A stretch of 64,000 bases of DNA from Actinomycetes bacterium (GCA_021777285.1 JAJYDR010000001.1:40485-104484); one strand, 5' to 3'. Positions 44,816 through 54,988 are shown, counted from the first letter of the stretch. The notes: generated from the letters alone by a model not told the origin. Numbers and translations are program-made.

Positions 44816-46032
44816 GAGTCGCCGACCGTTCTCAGGACGGCGGTCACCTCGAAGCCGCCGTCGGGGCGCGCGTGCGCGTCGAGCGTGCCGCCAAAGGCGA
44901 TCGCGCGCTCGCGCATGCCGATCAGTCCGTGAGTGGTGCCGCCCACCGTGGCGGTGTGACGCCGCGGGCCGGGTTGGTTGACGACCGAGATCAGCACATC
45001 GCCCTCGCGGAAGCGGACCTCGACCGCCGTGTCGGCCCCGTCGGCGTGCTTGACCACGTTGGTGAGCGCTTCTTGGATGATGCGGTAGATGGAGAGTTCG
45101 AGTCCGAGGGGCAGGTTGGGTGCCGTGCCGTCGAGGCGCCACGCCACCGTCATCCCCGTGGCGCGCACGCGCCCGATCAGTTCGGTGACGTCCGACAGAC
45201 TCGGTGTCGGCTCCAGGGGCGTGTCCGGTTCCACCGTGGCCCGCCGCAGCACCGTGATGACGCGACGGAGCTCGTCTAGGGACTGTCGGCTCGTCTCCTC
45301 GACGGTGGCGAGCGCCCGGCGCGCGTCCTCGGGCTGTTGGTCGATGACGTGACGACCGACGCCGGATTGGATCGCGATGACGCTGAGGCTGTGAGCGAGG
45401 ATGTCGTGGAGTTCGCGGGCGATCTCGAGCCGCTCTTCGGTGATCGCCCGATGCGCCTCGTCGATCTCCTGACGTTGGCGCTCGGCCGCCTGCGCGGCGA
45501 GGGCTCGGCGAAAGACGCGTCGGGTCCTGATGCTGTCGCCGATGAACCACGTCGCGAGGGCGAGGAGCAGGTTGAACGTGACGTCGCCCTCGGCACGGTG
45601 GTAGTGCGCGGCGACGAGCAGCGCCACCAGGATCGCGCCTTCCACACCCGCCAGCGTGATCAGCGATTGGCGCCGCGTTCGGGTGATCGCGATCGTGTAG
45701 AGCGGGAACGCGAGCAGCGGCGCCGGGGCGAGCGTGTGGCCGAGCACGGTGGTCGCGACGGTGGCGCCTCCGACGAGGATCATGGCCGACATCGGCGCGA
45801 TGCGCCGCCAGGCGAGGGGAACGGCGGCGACGAGGAAGATCGAGCCGAGCACCCATCGGTTCGTTCCCGGTGGGCCGATCTGTTTCGCGTGGGGCAGGAC
45901 GAAGAAGTGCACGACGAAGACGGTCGCGGTGAAGGCCGCTACCGCGATGTCGACGGCGACCCACTGGCGCGACGAGATCCGCTCGAGCCAGGGTGCGCCG
46001 CCCACGTCGTCGGCGCCGCTCAGTTGAGTCAC
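44812..46032 (-). CDS. Sensor histidine kinase (HisKA_3)
   Basis: A 406-residue membrane kinase. Four to five helices in the first 170 residues make a membrane-embedded sensor with no large outer domain. The dimerisation H-box RELHDILAHSLSVIAIQ lies near residue 210. The ATPase domain has IIQEALTNVVKHA (N-box) and GLIGMRERA. GTG start at 46032. This design is common for kinases that respond to cell-envelope drugs or ABC-exporter substrates. Confidence 0.92.
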   Translation of the reverse strand: MTQLSGADDVGGAPWLERISSRQWVAVDIAVAAFTATVFVVHFFVLPHAKQIGPPGTNRWVLGSIFLVAAVPLAWRRIAPMSAMILVGGATVATTVLGHTLAPAPLLAFPLYTIAITRTRRQSLITLAGVEGAILVALLVAAHYHRAEGDVTFNLLLALATWFIGDSIRTRRVFRRALAAQAAERQRQEIDEAHRAITEERLEIARELHDILAHSLSVIAIQSGVGRHVIDQQPEDARRALATVEETSRQSLDELRRVITVLRRATVEPDTPLEPTPSLSDVTELIGRVRATGMTVAWRLDGTAPNLPLGLELSIYRIIQEALTNVVKHADGADTAVEVRFREGDVLISVVNQPGPRRHTATVGGTTHGLIGMRERAIAFGGTLDAHARPDGGFEVTAVLRTVGDS

Positions 46033-46233
46033 GGTCAGACGCTATCGACTCGAGGCGCGCGGCGCCTCCATCGCGAGATGCAGCCGCCATGAGTCGCACG
46101 GATGACTCCGGGGCGACCAAGGGCGAAATCATCCTCGAGGATGAGTCAGATTGGGCCCAGCGGCCGAGTTGTCCCGACTCGCGTCCCGACACACTGGATG
46201 GAGCCTGGTGGGGCTCGACGAGAAGGAGTCACT

Positions 46234-47172
46234 GTGATCGACGTGCGGGGCGTGACCAAACGCTTCAAGGACAACGTGGCCGTAGACGACCTGCACTTCG
46301 AGGTGCCGACCGGTGTCGTTACGGGATTCCTCGGGCCGAACGGTTCGGGGAAATCGACGACGATGCGCATCATCATGGGTCTGGACCACGCCGACCAGGG
46401 CGAGGCGGTGATCAATGGCACGCCCTATCGCAAGCTGGCACAGCCGCTTCGCGAGGTGGGCGCGCTGCTCGAGGCCAAGGCGATCCACCCAGGCCGAACG
46501 GCCTTCAACCATCTCTGGTTCCTCGCCCAGACCAACGGGATTCCTCGGCGCCGCGTGCACGACGTGATCGAGCTAGTCGGACTGGACCAGGTCGCCAATC
46601 GGCGCGTGGGCAAGTTCTCCCTCGGGATGGGCCAGCGCCTGGGCATCGCCGCCGCGCTGCTCGGCGACCCGGGGACGTTGCTCTTCGACGAGCCGATCAA
46701 CGGTCTGGACCCCGAAGGAATCCTCTGGGTCCGCAACTTGCTGAAGGGACTGGCGAGCGAGGGCCGGACGGTGTTCGTCTCCAGTCACCTGATGAGCGAG
46801 ATGGCCCTCACGGCCGACCACCTGGTCGTGATCGGCCGTGGCCGGCTCATCTCAACGGGTTCGGTGGGCGAGTTCATCGCCACCAACGCCGGCCAGTACG
46901 TGCGGGTGCGCACGCCTCGCCCCGATGAGCTCGAGGGGCTGCTCGAGGCCCAGGGTGCCCAGATCCGTCGCGAGGGCGACGGGTCGCTCTCGGTGAGCAA
47001 CCTCTCCGCGGAGCAGATCGGCATCACCAGTGGCAACGCGGGCATCTCTCTCTATGAACTATCACCCCAGTCGGCGTCCCTGGAAGACGCCTTCATGGAG
47101 ATGACCCGCGACAGTGTCGAGTACCACGGCCAGCGCCTCGATGGCGCCACGGCCACGACGATTGGAAAGTAA
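46234..47172 (+). CDS. ABC exporter ATP-binding protein
   Basis: A 312-residue ATPase from GTG 46234, preceded by AAGGAG. Walker A GPNGSGKST is at 34-42, the variant signature is FSLGMGQRLGIAAALL, and Walker B is LLFDEPINGLDP. A C-terminal domain of about 90 residues resembles those of antibiotic/bacteriocin-type exporters. The permease gene starts immediately after its stop. Divergence from a two-component system suggests induced export or envelope protection. Confidence 0.9.
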   Translation: MIDVRGVTKRFKDNVAVDDLHFEVPTGVVTGFLGPNGSGKSTTMRIIMGLDHADQGEAVINGTPYRKLAQPLREVGALLEAKAIHPGRTAFNHLWFLAQTNGIPRRRVHDVIELVGLDQVANRRVGKFSLGMGQRLGIAAALLGDPGTLLFDEPINGLDPEGILWVRNLLKGLASEGRTVFVSSHLMSEMALTADHLVVIGRGRLISTGSVGEFIATNAGQYVRVRTPRPDELEGLLEAQGAQIRREGDGSLSVSNLSAEQIGITSGNAGISLYELSPQSASLEDAFMEMTRDSVEYHGQRLDGATATTIGK

Positions 47173-48009
47173 ATGGCGACGAACACTTCTTCGGCAACGG
47201 TCTGGTCGAGCACGCTTGCGTCGGCCCCACCACGGCGAACCTCGGGTCTCGTGCGCGCCGAATGGACCAAGATGCGCACGGTGCGCTCGACGGTTTGGAC
47301 GCTGCTCGCGATGGCGGTCATCACCCTGGGCATCGCGGCGCTCGCGACATCCACGATCGCGAGTCGCTGGAACACGTTCTCGCCACTTAGACGCCTCACG
47401 TTCGACCCAACGAGCATGTCGCTGCGTGGACTGCTGTTCAGCCAGCTGATCATCGGCGTACTCGGGGTCCTCGTCATGAGCGCCGAGTACGGCACGGGCA
47501 CCATCCGCGCCACACTCGCGGCCGAACCGCGTCGCGCGCGCGTCCTTATCGCCAAGAGCGCGGTGTTCTTCGTCCTGGCGGCGGTGGTCGGCGAGGTGCT
47601 CGCCTTCGGCGGCTTTGCGATCGGCCAGTCACTGCTCACGAGCCCCGTGCCCCACGCCACGCTCAGCCAACCCGGCGTCCTTCGCGCCGTGATGGGTGGC
47701 GGTCTCGTCATCGCCGTGCTCGGGCTGTTCGCCCTGGGGCTCGCGACCATCATCCGTCACTCGGCCGGGGCTATCACCGCCTACGTTGGTGTGCTGCTGG
47801 TGGTCCCCATCATCCTGCAGACGCTGCCGTCTTCCTTCAGCGAGCCGATCCTCAAGTTCATGCCCTTCACGATCAGCAACGCGATGACCTCGGTCGCGTC
47901 ACAGGGGTCGACGGCGTTCAGTCCGTGGGTCGGGTTCTCGATCCTCGTCGGCTACGCCATCGTCTCCCTGGCGATCGGGGGCTGGCTTCTCGCCAAGCGC
48001 GACGCCTAG
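47173..48009 (+). CDS. ABC-2-type exporter permease
   Basis: A 278-residue membrane subunit with six predicted helices. VRAEWTKMRTVRSTVWTLLAM at the N terminus, MSAEYGTGTIRATLAAEPRR mid-protein and a terminal GYAIVSLAIGGWLLAKRDA are typical of actinobacterial ABC-2 permeases. ATG follows the ATPase stop directly. Substrate is unknown. Confidence 0.87.
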   Translation: MATNTSSATVWSSTLASAPPRRTSGLVRAEWTKMRTVRSTVWTLLAMAVITLGIAALATSTIASRWNTFSPLRRLTFDPTSMSLRGLLFSQLIIGVLGVLVMSAEYGTGTIRATLAAEPRRARVLIAKSAVFFVLAAVVGEVLAFGGFAIGQSLLTSPVPHATLSQPGVLRAVMGGGLVIAVLGLFALGLATIIRHSAGAITAYVGVLLVVPIILQTLPSSFSEPILKFMPFTISNAMTSVASQGSTAFSPWVGFSILVGYAIVSLAIGGWLLAKRDA

Positions 48010-48076
48010 CCAACCGCCAACTCACGGCCCGGCGCCGTCGCAATGATGTGTAGGCTGCCTCGACGAAAGGAGCCAC

Positions 48077-48859
48077 GTGTCGATGCCCGAGCTGTTTGAT
48101 CTGACGGGTCGAACCGCCATTGTTACTGGTGCGGGCAGCGAGAACGGCATCGGCTTTGCGAGCGCGCGCGTCCTCGCCGAGCTCGGCGCCAACGTGGTGA
48201 TCACCTCGACGAGTTCACGCATCGAGGAGCGGGTCGGTCAGCTGGGCGCCAGTCGCGCCGCCGGTGTCGTCGGTGACCTCACCGAGGAGGCGACGGCCGC
48301 GCGGCTCGTCGAAACGGCCCTCGCGCGATTCGGCGCGCTGCACATTGTGGTGCACAACGCCGGCATGACGTCGGTGAGCGATCCCGTGCAAGTAAATGGC
48401 GCGACGGAGGCAATTACCTACGCGGGGTGGCGCAGCGGGATTGCGCGCAATCTCGACACCGCCTTTCTGGTGGCTCGCGCGACACTGCCCGAACTCACGC
48501 GGGGAGGCTGGGGCAGGTTCATCGTGGTGTCGAGCGTGTCGGGACCCGTCATGGCGATGCGACACGAACCCGTCTACGCCGCGGCCAAGGCGGGCTTGGT
48601 CGGCTTCGCACGCGCGCTGGCGATCGACGTCGCACACGCGGGCGTGACGGTCAACGCCGTAGCACCGGGCTGGATCCAGACGGGGTCCCAGACGCCGTTC
48701 GAGGCGCGCCAGGGCGAGGCGACGCCGCTCGGCCGCAGCGCACGGCCCGATGAGGTGGCGGCCGCGGTCGCGTGGCTGGCCACGCCCGGCGCGTCGTACG
48801 TCACGGGGCAGTGCCTGGTCGTTGACGGCGGTAACGCCATCGCCGAAGAGCGCGCGTAG
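48077..48859 (+). CDS. SDR-family oxidoreductase
   Basis: A 260-residue short-chain dehydrogenase. The loop TGAGSENGIG is a variant of TGxxxGIG with a 2-residue insert. NAG, catalytic Ser in VVSSVSG and YAAAKAG, and the terminal GQCLVVDGGNA are intact. GTG 48077 follows AAAGGAG; ATG 48083 is also possible. Its stop directly abuts the stop of the convergent APC permease. Resembles 3-oxoacyl-ACP reductase-type SDRs, but the substrate is unknown. Confidence 0.85.
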   Translation: MSMPELFDLTGRTAIVTGAGSENGIGFASARVLAELGANVVITSTSSRIEERVGQLGASRAAGVVGDLTEEATAARLVETALARFGALHIVVHNAGMTSVSDPVQVNGATEAITYAGWRSGIARNLDTAFLVARATLPELTRGGWGRFIVVSSVSGPVMAMRHEPVYAAAKAGLVGFARALAIDVAHAGVTVNAVAPGWIQTGSQTPFEARQGEATPLGRSARPDEVAAAVAWLATPGASYVTGQCLVVDGGNAIAEERA

Positions 48860-50356
48860 TCAGTTGTCGAGGTCGTCGGCGAGTTCGGCGAGCGACTCGA
48901 CGCCGGCGACGCCGCGGCGCAGCCGACGGCGAAGACCCAGTGCGTACCAGGCGAGCGCCAGCACAGCCGCCATCGCCAGGAACTGGTCGGCGCCGTTGAA
49001 CACCGACGAGAGCATGAGCTCGGCGAGCACGGCCACGGTCCAGATCAGCACCACTGCGATGACGACGTTGGCGAATCGTCCCAACGAGAACGCCCCGGGA
49101 AAGGCGTCAATCACCCGACGCTTCACGGCGTAGGCGATGGTGATCGCGAGGTAGATCAGGTACGGAATGATCGCGGTCGCGCCGACCAGCGTGCCAAAGG
49201 AGTTCGGCTGGGTGTAGCCGTAGACGAGGATGGCGGTGTCGATGAACCCCAGCACGAGCAGCGCCGTGATCGGGGTCTGGGTGTGGCGGTCGACCCGTCG
49301 CAGTTGCGCCGACGCGGGCAGCATGTTGTCGCGGGCCATTGAATAGGCCAAGCGCGACTGCGCGCCGGCGCCCACGACCGCAATGGCGAACATCGAGAAG
49401 ATGACAAAGGCGATGAAGACCTTCACGAGCCACGGCGGCAGCCAGAACTCGGCAATGGTGAGCAACGGCAAGGGCGCGTGCTCGACGACTCGCAGGTTGG
49501 GAATCGCCAGGGTGAAGCCGACGAGGGTCACCATGCCGAGCACCGCCGAGGTCACCAGGGCGGCGATGATCGCGCGGGGCACCGAGTGGCGGGGATCGAC
49601 CGCGTCCTCGCTCATGTCGGCCGCCAGCTCGAAGCCGATGAGCGTGAACGCCCCGAGCATCCCCGCCAGGGCGAAGGAGTACGGGGCCGGACTCGAGGTC
49701 AGCCGCGTGGTGCTCGTGAGCAGGGAAAGACCGTAGGGCGTGTGCTTCACCTGGAGTCCCCAGAGCACGATCAGCAGGACGCTGAAGACGAGGGTGCCGA
49801 GGATCTCGGTGAAGACCGCGACGTTGTTGACCCGGGCGGAGAACTGAACGCTGATGATGTTGGCGACCGTGGCGATCACCATGAAGACGATCGACACGGC
49901 CAGGTTGAGGTGCGGGTGCGTCGACGCAGTGACGCCAAACTCGCTCAATAGGAGCGGGCTCGCCGCAACCAGCAGGATGGCGCCGCCGCCGACGGCCATG
50001 TAGAGCAGCCCCGCGAAGCCGACGAACCAGCCGTAGGTCGAGTTCACGAGACGGCTGCTCCACTGGTAGGCGTAGCCCGCCAGGGGAATGCGCGTGCCCA
50101 GCTCGGCGACGACGAGCGCGATCATGGTGTTGCCCAGGGCGACAACCGGCCAGGTCCAGATGGACGCCGGCCCAAACCACGTCAGGCCGAATCCGAAGTT
50201 GAGAAAGATTCCCGTGGTAATCGAGATGATCGAGAAGGCGATCGCGAACATCGAGAACGTCCGCAGGGTGCGGCGCAGTTCGGGTCGGTAGCCCGCCTGG
50301 ATGACGAGGTCCCGACCGGTGTTTCGGCCATCATCTCGTGACGACTGCGATGCCAT
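48860..50356 (-). CDS. APC-family amino-acid permease
   Basis: A 498-residue transporter with about 12 helices. The N-terminal segment FSIISITTGIFLNFGFGLTWFGP with IPLAGYAYQWSS is characteristic of the amino-acid/GABA permease branch of APC. An N-terminal cytoplasmic stretch of 30 residues (GYRPELRRTLRTF) precedes helix 1. ATG 50356. The likely substrate is an amino acid, choline-like amine or GABA; it cannot be fixed by sequence. Confidence 0.87.
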   Translation of the reverse strand: MASQSSRDDGRNTGRDLVIQAGYRPELRRTLRTFSMFAIAFSIISITTGIFLNFGFGLTWFGPASIWTWPVVALGNTMIALVVAELGTRIPLAGYAYQWSSRLVNSTYGWFVGFAGLLYMAVGGGAILLVAASPLLLSEFGVTASTHPHLNLAVSIVFMVIATVANIISVQFSARVNNVAVFTEILGTLVFSVLLIVLWGLQVKHTPYGLSLLTSTTRLTSSPAPYSFALAGMLGAFTLIGFELAADMSEDAVDPRHSVPRAIIAALVTSAVLGMVTLVGFTLAIPNLRVVEHAPLPLLTIAEFWLPPWLVKVFIAFVIFSMFAIAVVGAGAQSRLAYSMARDNMLPASAQLRRVDRHTQTPITALLVLGFIDTAILVYGYTQPNSFGTLVGATAIIPYLIYLAITIAYAVKRRVIDAFPGAFSLGRFANVVIAVVLIWTVAVLAELMLSSVFNGADQFLAMAAVLALAWYALGLRRRLRRGVAGVESLAELADDLDN

Positions 50357-50536
50357 CGAATCCCCCGCTGCGACTCCAGGTCGAGGCTACTGCGGTGCGT
50401 TGGCTTCTTGGCTGATGGCGTGGCCGGCGATGGCGGCTCCGGGGGAGTGGTTTATCGACATTTCGAATCGCCGACGGCCGTCGATTATCGTGACCCCCAT
50501 GGTGCGAGGGTCACAGGCAGCGGCGAAGATGGTGTC

Positions 50537-51184
50537 GTGGCCAGCACACTGAATCGCGTTCCCGAGTTGCTCGTCGGTTTCGACACGGAAACGACGGGCC
50601 TGGACGTTCACAGTGAACGCGCCATCTCCTACGGTTTCTGTGTTTACCGCTACGGGCAGCCGGTAGTGACACACGAGTTCTTCGTCGTCCCGGACCGACC
50701 GATCAGCGAGGGTGCGCGGCGTGTCCACGGCCTCGACCTCGAGCGATTGAACGACCTGCGTTCGACCCACGACGTGCTTGACGTAGCGACCGGTGCACGT
50801 CGCGCCATCGCCATCCTCACTGACTTGCATCGAGATGGCGCCTACGTCGTTGGTGCCAATGTGGCGCGTTTCGATATGGCAATGCTGCGCTGGACCGCGA
50901 ATGCCGTGCTGGATACGGAGGCGGCCTCGTCGTTCGAACGCACCAGATTTCGAATTATCGACGTGATCGAACATGATCTGGCCATCGATCCCAGCCGCGC
51001 GTTCCGGCCTCGACGATCGCTGACCCACCTGTGTGGTCACTATCACATCAGTCCCGGAGGCCACGATGCGGTTGGGGACGCTCGCGCGGCGGTCGAGGTC
51101 TTGTTAGAGCAGGTTGTCCACAACAACGCTGGCCAGCGAGAACTCTCGATTTTGCCACCCGGTCAGCAAGCCCGAGGTGTCTGA
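50537..51184 (+). CDS. DnaQ-like 3'-5' exonuclease (DEDDh)
   Basis: A 215-residue nuclease related to DNA polymerase III epsilon. Exo I is VGFDTETTGLD, Exo II lies around VVGANVARFDMAML, and Exo III is GGHDAVGDARAA, with the DEDDh His. GTG 50537 is chosen because the exonuclease fold begins a few residues later; an in-frame ATG at 50408 adds an unlikely Gly-rich leader. It could act in proofreading, repair or RNA trimming. Stands alone before tRNA-Val. Confidence 0.8.
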   Translation: MASTLNRVPELLVGFDTETTGLDVHSERAISYGFCVYRYGQPVVTHEFFVVPDRPISEGARRVHGLDLERLNDLRSTHDVLDVATGARRAIAILTDLHRDGAYVVGANVARFDMAMLRWTANAVLDTEAASSFERTRFRIIDVIEHDLAIDPSRAFRPRRSLTHLCGHYHISPGGHDAVGDARAAVEVLLEQVVHNNAGQRELSILPPGQQARGV

Positions 51185-51218
51185 CTCCGGTCGGAGAGGT
51201 GATAGGGTTGCACGCCTA

Positions 51219-51292
51219 GGGCCGTTGGCGCAGTCTGGTAGCGCACTTGCATGACACGCAAGGGGTCACAGGTTCAAGTCCTGTACGGCCCA
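51219..51292 (+). tRNA. tRNA-Val (GAC)
   Basis: Acceptor GGGCCGT / ACGGCCC, anticodon stem CTTGC / GCAAG with loop ATGACAC (anticodon GAC), and T-arm ACAGG-TTCAAGT-CCTGT. Discriminator A; CCA is not encoded. Confidence 0.96.
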
Positions 51293-51550
51293 CCGAGTAG
51301 TTCCTGATCAGATGCTAGGTTGCGCGAATTGCGACTGGCTACGTCGTCGCCGGAATCAGTGTGATGGATCGACCGTGGTTGGTGAAGTCCCATTTTCGAC
51401 GGGTGTCCGGTTGGCCCGCGAAATCTGAGTGCCACATGGAATCGTCGAGATGTCTCGGACCGTACGCAGCGACGAAATCGTGACTGGGCGATCGATTGAG
51501 CTATCGGGGTTCGAGGCTCCAACGCCCGTTCTGGTGTCGTTGGCGCTTGG

Positions 51551-52489
51551 TCAGGCGGGCTCGTCAGCCAAGTCGTCGACCGGACGCTGCGCTCTGCTGC
51601 GGAAACGGTCTTGTGAGATCGCGACGCCGAGGAGAATGAGCAGTGCGCCAACCGGCTCGTTCCAACTCAGCGATTCGCCGAGGAATGCGATGCCGACAAT
51701 CACGGCAAACACTGGCGTGAGGTAGGTGACGCTACTGGCCACGGTGGCCGGCGCGTTGCGCACGACGTCGAAGTTGAGCACGTACGCAAATCCGGTACCG
51801 AGTACGCCGAGTGCGCCCAATGCGATCAGTGATGACGTGGGGCGAACGGCGTCGAAGTGTCCGAACGCAATGGAGAATGGCACCATCTGGAGGGTCCCGC
51901 TGACGATCTGTCCGGTCGCGAGCGCGATTGGATTCTCGGGCAGTCCCGCCAAGTGCCGTCGCGCGTAGGTGAAGCCAAAGCCATAGCAGACGACGGCGCC
52001 GAGGCAGGCAAGGATGCCGAGACGCTGTCCAGCGCCAAAACCCTGCCATACCCCTATGAGGACCAGGACGCCGACGAGTCCCACCGCGAGACCCCGCACA
52101 ACCACGGGACGGATGGGCTCTTGTCGCAGGATGAACAGGGCCACGATGAGCGTTGAGAGGGGAGTGCCCGCGTTAATGAGTCCCGCCAGGACGGCCGAGA
52201 TGTGCGTCTCGCTGTAGGAGAAGAGGGTGAAGGGAATGCTGTTCAAGAGCAGCGCGAGTACGAACAGATGTCCCCATGTGGCGAGCTTTCGGGGTAGTTG
52301 GGTTCGCGTGATCGCCGCCAGCGCAAGCAGCGTGACTGCGCCGGCGGCCAGGCGAACCAGCGCGACGTCGACCGGCGACATCGCGCGCAGGCCGAGCTTG
52401 ATCCACCAGAACGAACAGCCCCAAATGGCGCCGAGCAGGATGAAACTCGCCTGCCAGCCAAAAACTCGAGACTTGGGACTCGACGTCAC
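51551..52489 (-). CDS. EamA/DMT-family transporter
   Basis: A ten-helix membrane transporter of 312 residues. WGCSFWWIKLGLRAMSPVDVALVR and the first-repeat ETHISAVLAGLINAGTPLSTLIVA are classic EamA sequences. ATG 52489 overlaps the ada stop by 4 bases, so it is expressed with the alkylation-repair gene. Export of a metabolite is likely; substrate unknown. Distinct from the RhtA-like protein at 10269. Confidence 0.87.
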   Translation of the reverse strand: MTSSPKSRVFGWQASFILLGAIWGCSFWWIKLGLRAMSPVDVALVRLAAGAVTLLALAAITRTQLPRKLATWGHLFVLALLLNSIPFTLFSYSETHISAVLAGLINAGTPLSTLIVALFILRQEPIRPVVVRGLAVGLVGVLVLIGVWQGFGAGQRLGILACLGAVVCYGFGFTYARRHLAGLPENPIALATGQIVSGTLQMVPFSIAFGHFDAVRPTSSLIALGALGVLGTGFAYVLNFDVVRNAPATVASSVTYLTPVFAVIVGIAFLGESLSWNEPVGALLILLGVAISQDRFRSRAQRPVDDLADEPA

Positions 52490-53601
52490 GAATTCACCCG
52501 TGCCGCTGTGGCGCGCTCGTTCTCAAGCAATGCTTCTTTGACGTCCAGCCCCCAGCGGTAGCCACCCAAGGTCCCGTCTCGTCGAATGATTCGGTGACAG
52601 GGCACCACCAGTGCGGCCGGATTGGCCGCGCACGCCGACGCCACCGCGCGCACCGCGCGCGGGGTTCTGTTCTCCTCGGCCAGTTGCGCGTACGTGAACG
52701 TCTGGCCTATGGGTACGTCGCGGAGCACGTCCCATACTCGCATCTGGAACGCGGTGCCCTCCAAATCGATGGGCAGCCGCGTGGCGTCAGCCTCGCCGCG
52801 AACGGCGCCCGCGAGCACGCCCGCCACGTCGACGAGTTCGTCGTCGTCGCGCACCAGCGTGGCGTGGGGAAACTCGTCGCGAAGTTCGTCGATGAGGGTC
52901 AACTCGTCGGCGCCGATTCGCACGGCGCAGACGCCTCGGGCGGTGGCGGCGACGACAACGAAGCCGATCGGGGTCTCGAGAGAGGTGAACGCAATGCGCT
53001 CGCCGCGACCACCGTCACGGTACCGGCGCGGCGCCATGCCCAGGCGCGTTGCGCCGTGTTCGTAAAACGCTCGGCTCGAACCGTAGCCCGCGTCGACGAT
53101 GGCCTGGGTGACTGTAACCCGGGACCGAAGCGATCCGCGCAGGTGCTCGTCGCGCGCGATCCGCGTGAAGGCGCCGATCGGGACGCCGATGAGTTCGGAA
53201 AAACGCCGTCGCAGGTGCCGCTCGCTATAGCCATGGTCAGCGGCGAACGCGCTCACGTTGATCGTCTCCTTCGGGTTCTCCAGACGCCGGCAGAGCTCAA
53301 CGACCGCCGCCACGGCGGGATCGTGCACGGCCAACTCATCAGGACGACACCGACGGCAGGCCCGGAATCCGGCCTCCACGGCCTCCACGGTCGTGGTGAA
53401 GAAGACGACGTTGCGCCGTAAGGGTCGGCGTGACGTGCAGCCGCTGCGACAAAAGACACCCGTCGAAGTCACGCCGTAGACGAAAGTGCCAGCGACCGAA
53501 CTGTCGCGCGTGATTACTGCGTTCCAGCGAAACTCATCGAGGTCAATCACGGTTCGTAATTTATGGGCGTCAGCAGCGCGCTGCCTTCCGTTCGCGGACA
53601 T
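52486..53601 (-). CDS. ada: Ada methylphosphotriester / O6-methylguanine-DNA methyltransferase and regulator
   Basis: A 371-residue bifunctional suicide methyltransferase and activator of alkylation repair. The zinc site has C51, C55, C82 and C85 (GVFCRSGC, CRRCRP). The AraC HTH region has NVSAFAADHGYSERHLRRRF. The C-terminal methyltransferase has the acceptor Cys in VVPCHRIIRRDG. ATG 53601; a GTG about 17 codons downstream, just before DLDEF, is another possible start. It heads an operon with the DMT transporter. Confidence 0.93.
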   Translation of the reverse strand: MSANGRQRAADAHKLRTVIDLDEFRWNAVITRDSSVAGTFVYGVTSTGVFCRSGCTSRRPLRRNVVFFTTTVEAVEAGFRACRRCRPDELAVHDPAVAAVVELCRRLENPKETINVSAFAADHGYSERHLRRRFSELIGVPIGAFTRIARDEHLRGSLRSRVTVTQAIVDAGYGSSRAFYEHGATRLGMAPRRYRDGGRGERIAFTSLETPIGFVVVAATARGVCAVRIGADELTLIDELRDEFPHATLVRDDDELVDVAGVLAGAVRGEADATRLPIDLEGTAFQMRVWDVLRDVPIGQTFTYAQLAEENRTPRAVRAVASACAANPAALVVPCHRIIRRDGTLGGYRWGLDVKEALLENERATAARVNS

Positions 53602-54048
53602 GTAATTCGTGGTTCACCACGACAACCCGTTTGTCCGATGTGGTCGGCGCCAGGGCAAGGTCGCTGGAGCGAATGGCCCGGTTTGGGGGAGTCTCGTCGC
53701 GTTTCGTGACCCCACGGACGACCTCGTTTGCAACAGGGAATCTGGCGCTTCGATCACACCCCACGGCGTCGACCATGGCGCGTCGCGCCCTAGCGCCAGC
53801 AGGGGCTCAATCACCGAATGACGTTCGGCGATGCCTTCGCTGAACCCGGGCACGAACGCCATTGTCGTTCCGGACCTGCTGGTATGCACTGGTCAGGCTA
53901 TGAGGCGGCGAAATCCGGGTGAATTGGGTGCTGAAGGTCTTCCACGGGTGGCCAGGGCATTGTGTCGGTGGCAACGCCAGGGGTGAGTACACTTCAGGTA
54001 GCGAGCGGGCCGAAATGGTTGGCCCGTCGCTTTGAGAATTGAGTGATC
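53602..54048. other. Intergenic region between ada and cold-shock gene
   Basis: A 447-base divergent region. Several overlapping frames of 60-90 codons exist on both strands (for example 53614-53889 minus) but none has a ribosome site, family resemblance or consistent codon bias. Promoters of ada and the cold-shock gene must lie here. The stretch may contain remnants of a lost gene. Confidence 0.4.
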
Positions 54049-54249
54049 GTGGCAAACGGTACCGTGAAGTTTTTCAACGCAGAAAAGGGATTCGGATTCA
54101 TCTCGCGTGAGCAGGGTGATGACGTATTCGTGCATTTCTCCAACATCCAGGGCGACGGCTACCGGAGTCTCGAAGAGGGTCAGCAGGTCGAGTTCGACGT
54201 TGCGCCCGGCAGGAAGGGCGAAGAAGCCCTCAACGTTCGCGCTATCTGA
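54049..54249 (+). CDS. Cold-shock protein (CspA family)
   Basis: A 66-residue OB-fold RNA chaperone. [16 protein letters not shown] holds RNP1 and [10 protein letters not shown] holds RNP2. GTG 54049 gives the usual [10 protein letters not shown] start; an in-frame GTG at 54043 is an alternative. It destabilises RNA structure in the cold or during adaptation. Monocistronic. Confidence 0.93.
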   Translation: MANGTVKFFNAEKGFGFISREQGDDVFVHFSNIQGDGYRSLEEGQQVEFDVAPGRKGEEALNVRAI

Positions 54250-54334
54250 GCGAATCGCGGGCCCATGCGGTCCGCTGCCGTCTTGACGGCACCATAGGCG
54301 TACCGCGCCGTAATCGCGTGCCAAGCACCTCCAT

Positions 54335-54988
54335 TCACGTCAATCGGCGTTCGTTGGCCCAGTGGGTCAACTGGTGGCGATTGGAGAGTTGGAGCTTGTG
54401 CAAGACCGAGGAGACGTGGGTCTCCACGGTCCGTGACGAGATACCGAGTTCGGTACCGGCCTCTTTGTAGGTGTAGCCCCGGGCAATAAGTCGCAGAACC
54501 TGACGCTCGCGTGCGGTCAACTGGTCGAGGTCCGGATCACCGGTGGCGTGCGACGTCGCGCCCGCCGAATCACTAGCGAACGCCTCGAGGACGAAACCGG
54601 CCAGCATCGGCGAAAAGACGGCGTCGCCCGCGCGAATGCGCTCGATCGCTTCGATCAGATCGGCGCCCGAGATGTTCTTCGTCACGTAGCCGGCCGCACC
54701 CGCTCGCACGACGGCGATGACGTCCTCGGCGGCGTCGGAGACCGACAGGGCGAGGAAGCGCACGTCGGCGCACGTCGAGCGCACCTCGCGAAGGACCCGC
54801 AAGCCGCCGCCGTCGGGCATGTGCACGTCGAGCAGCACGACGTCGGGCCGTCGCTCCAGGATCATCTCCGTGGCGGCGACGACTTCGTCGGCCTCGCCGA
54901 CGATGTCCACGTCGTGGGCGATTTCCGCCTTGATCCCCGATCGGATTAGCTCGTGATCGTCGACGAGGAAGACGCGCGGTCGACTCAC
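54335..54988 (-). CDS. LuxR-type response regulator of the PspC-kinase system
   Basis: A 217-residue regulator. Receiver D10/D11 and phosphoacceptor D54 (VVLLDVHMP); HTH near the C terminus LTARERQVLRLIARGYTYKEAGTEL. Its start overlaps the kinase stop by 4 bases. It likely binds the inverted repeat at 56310-56350 between the kinase gene and the divergent PspC/LiaF-like gene. Confidence 0.92.
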   Translation of the reverse strand: MSRPRVFLVDDHELIRSGIKAEIAHDVDIVGEADEVVAATEMILERRPDVVLLDVHMPDGGGLRVLREVRSTCADVRFLALSVSDAAEDVIAVVRAGAAGYVTKNISGADLIEAIERIRAGDAVFSPMLAGFVLEAFASDSAGATSHATGDPDLDQLTARERQVLRLIARGYTYKEAGTELGISSRTVETHVSSVLHKLQLSNRHQLTHWANERRLT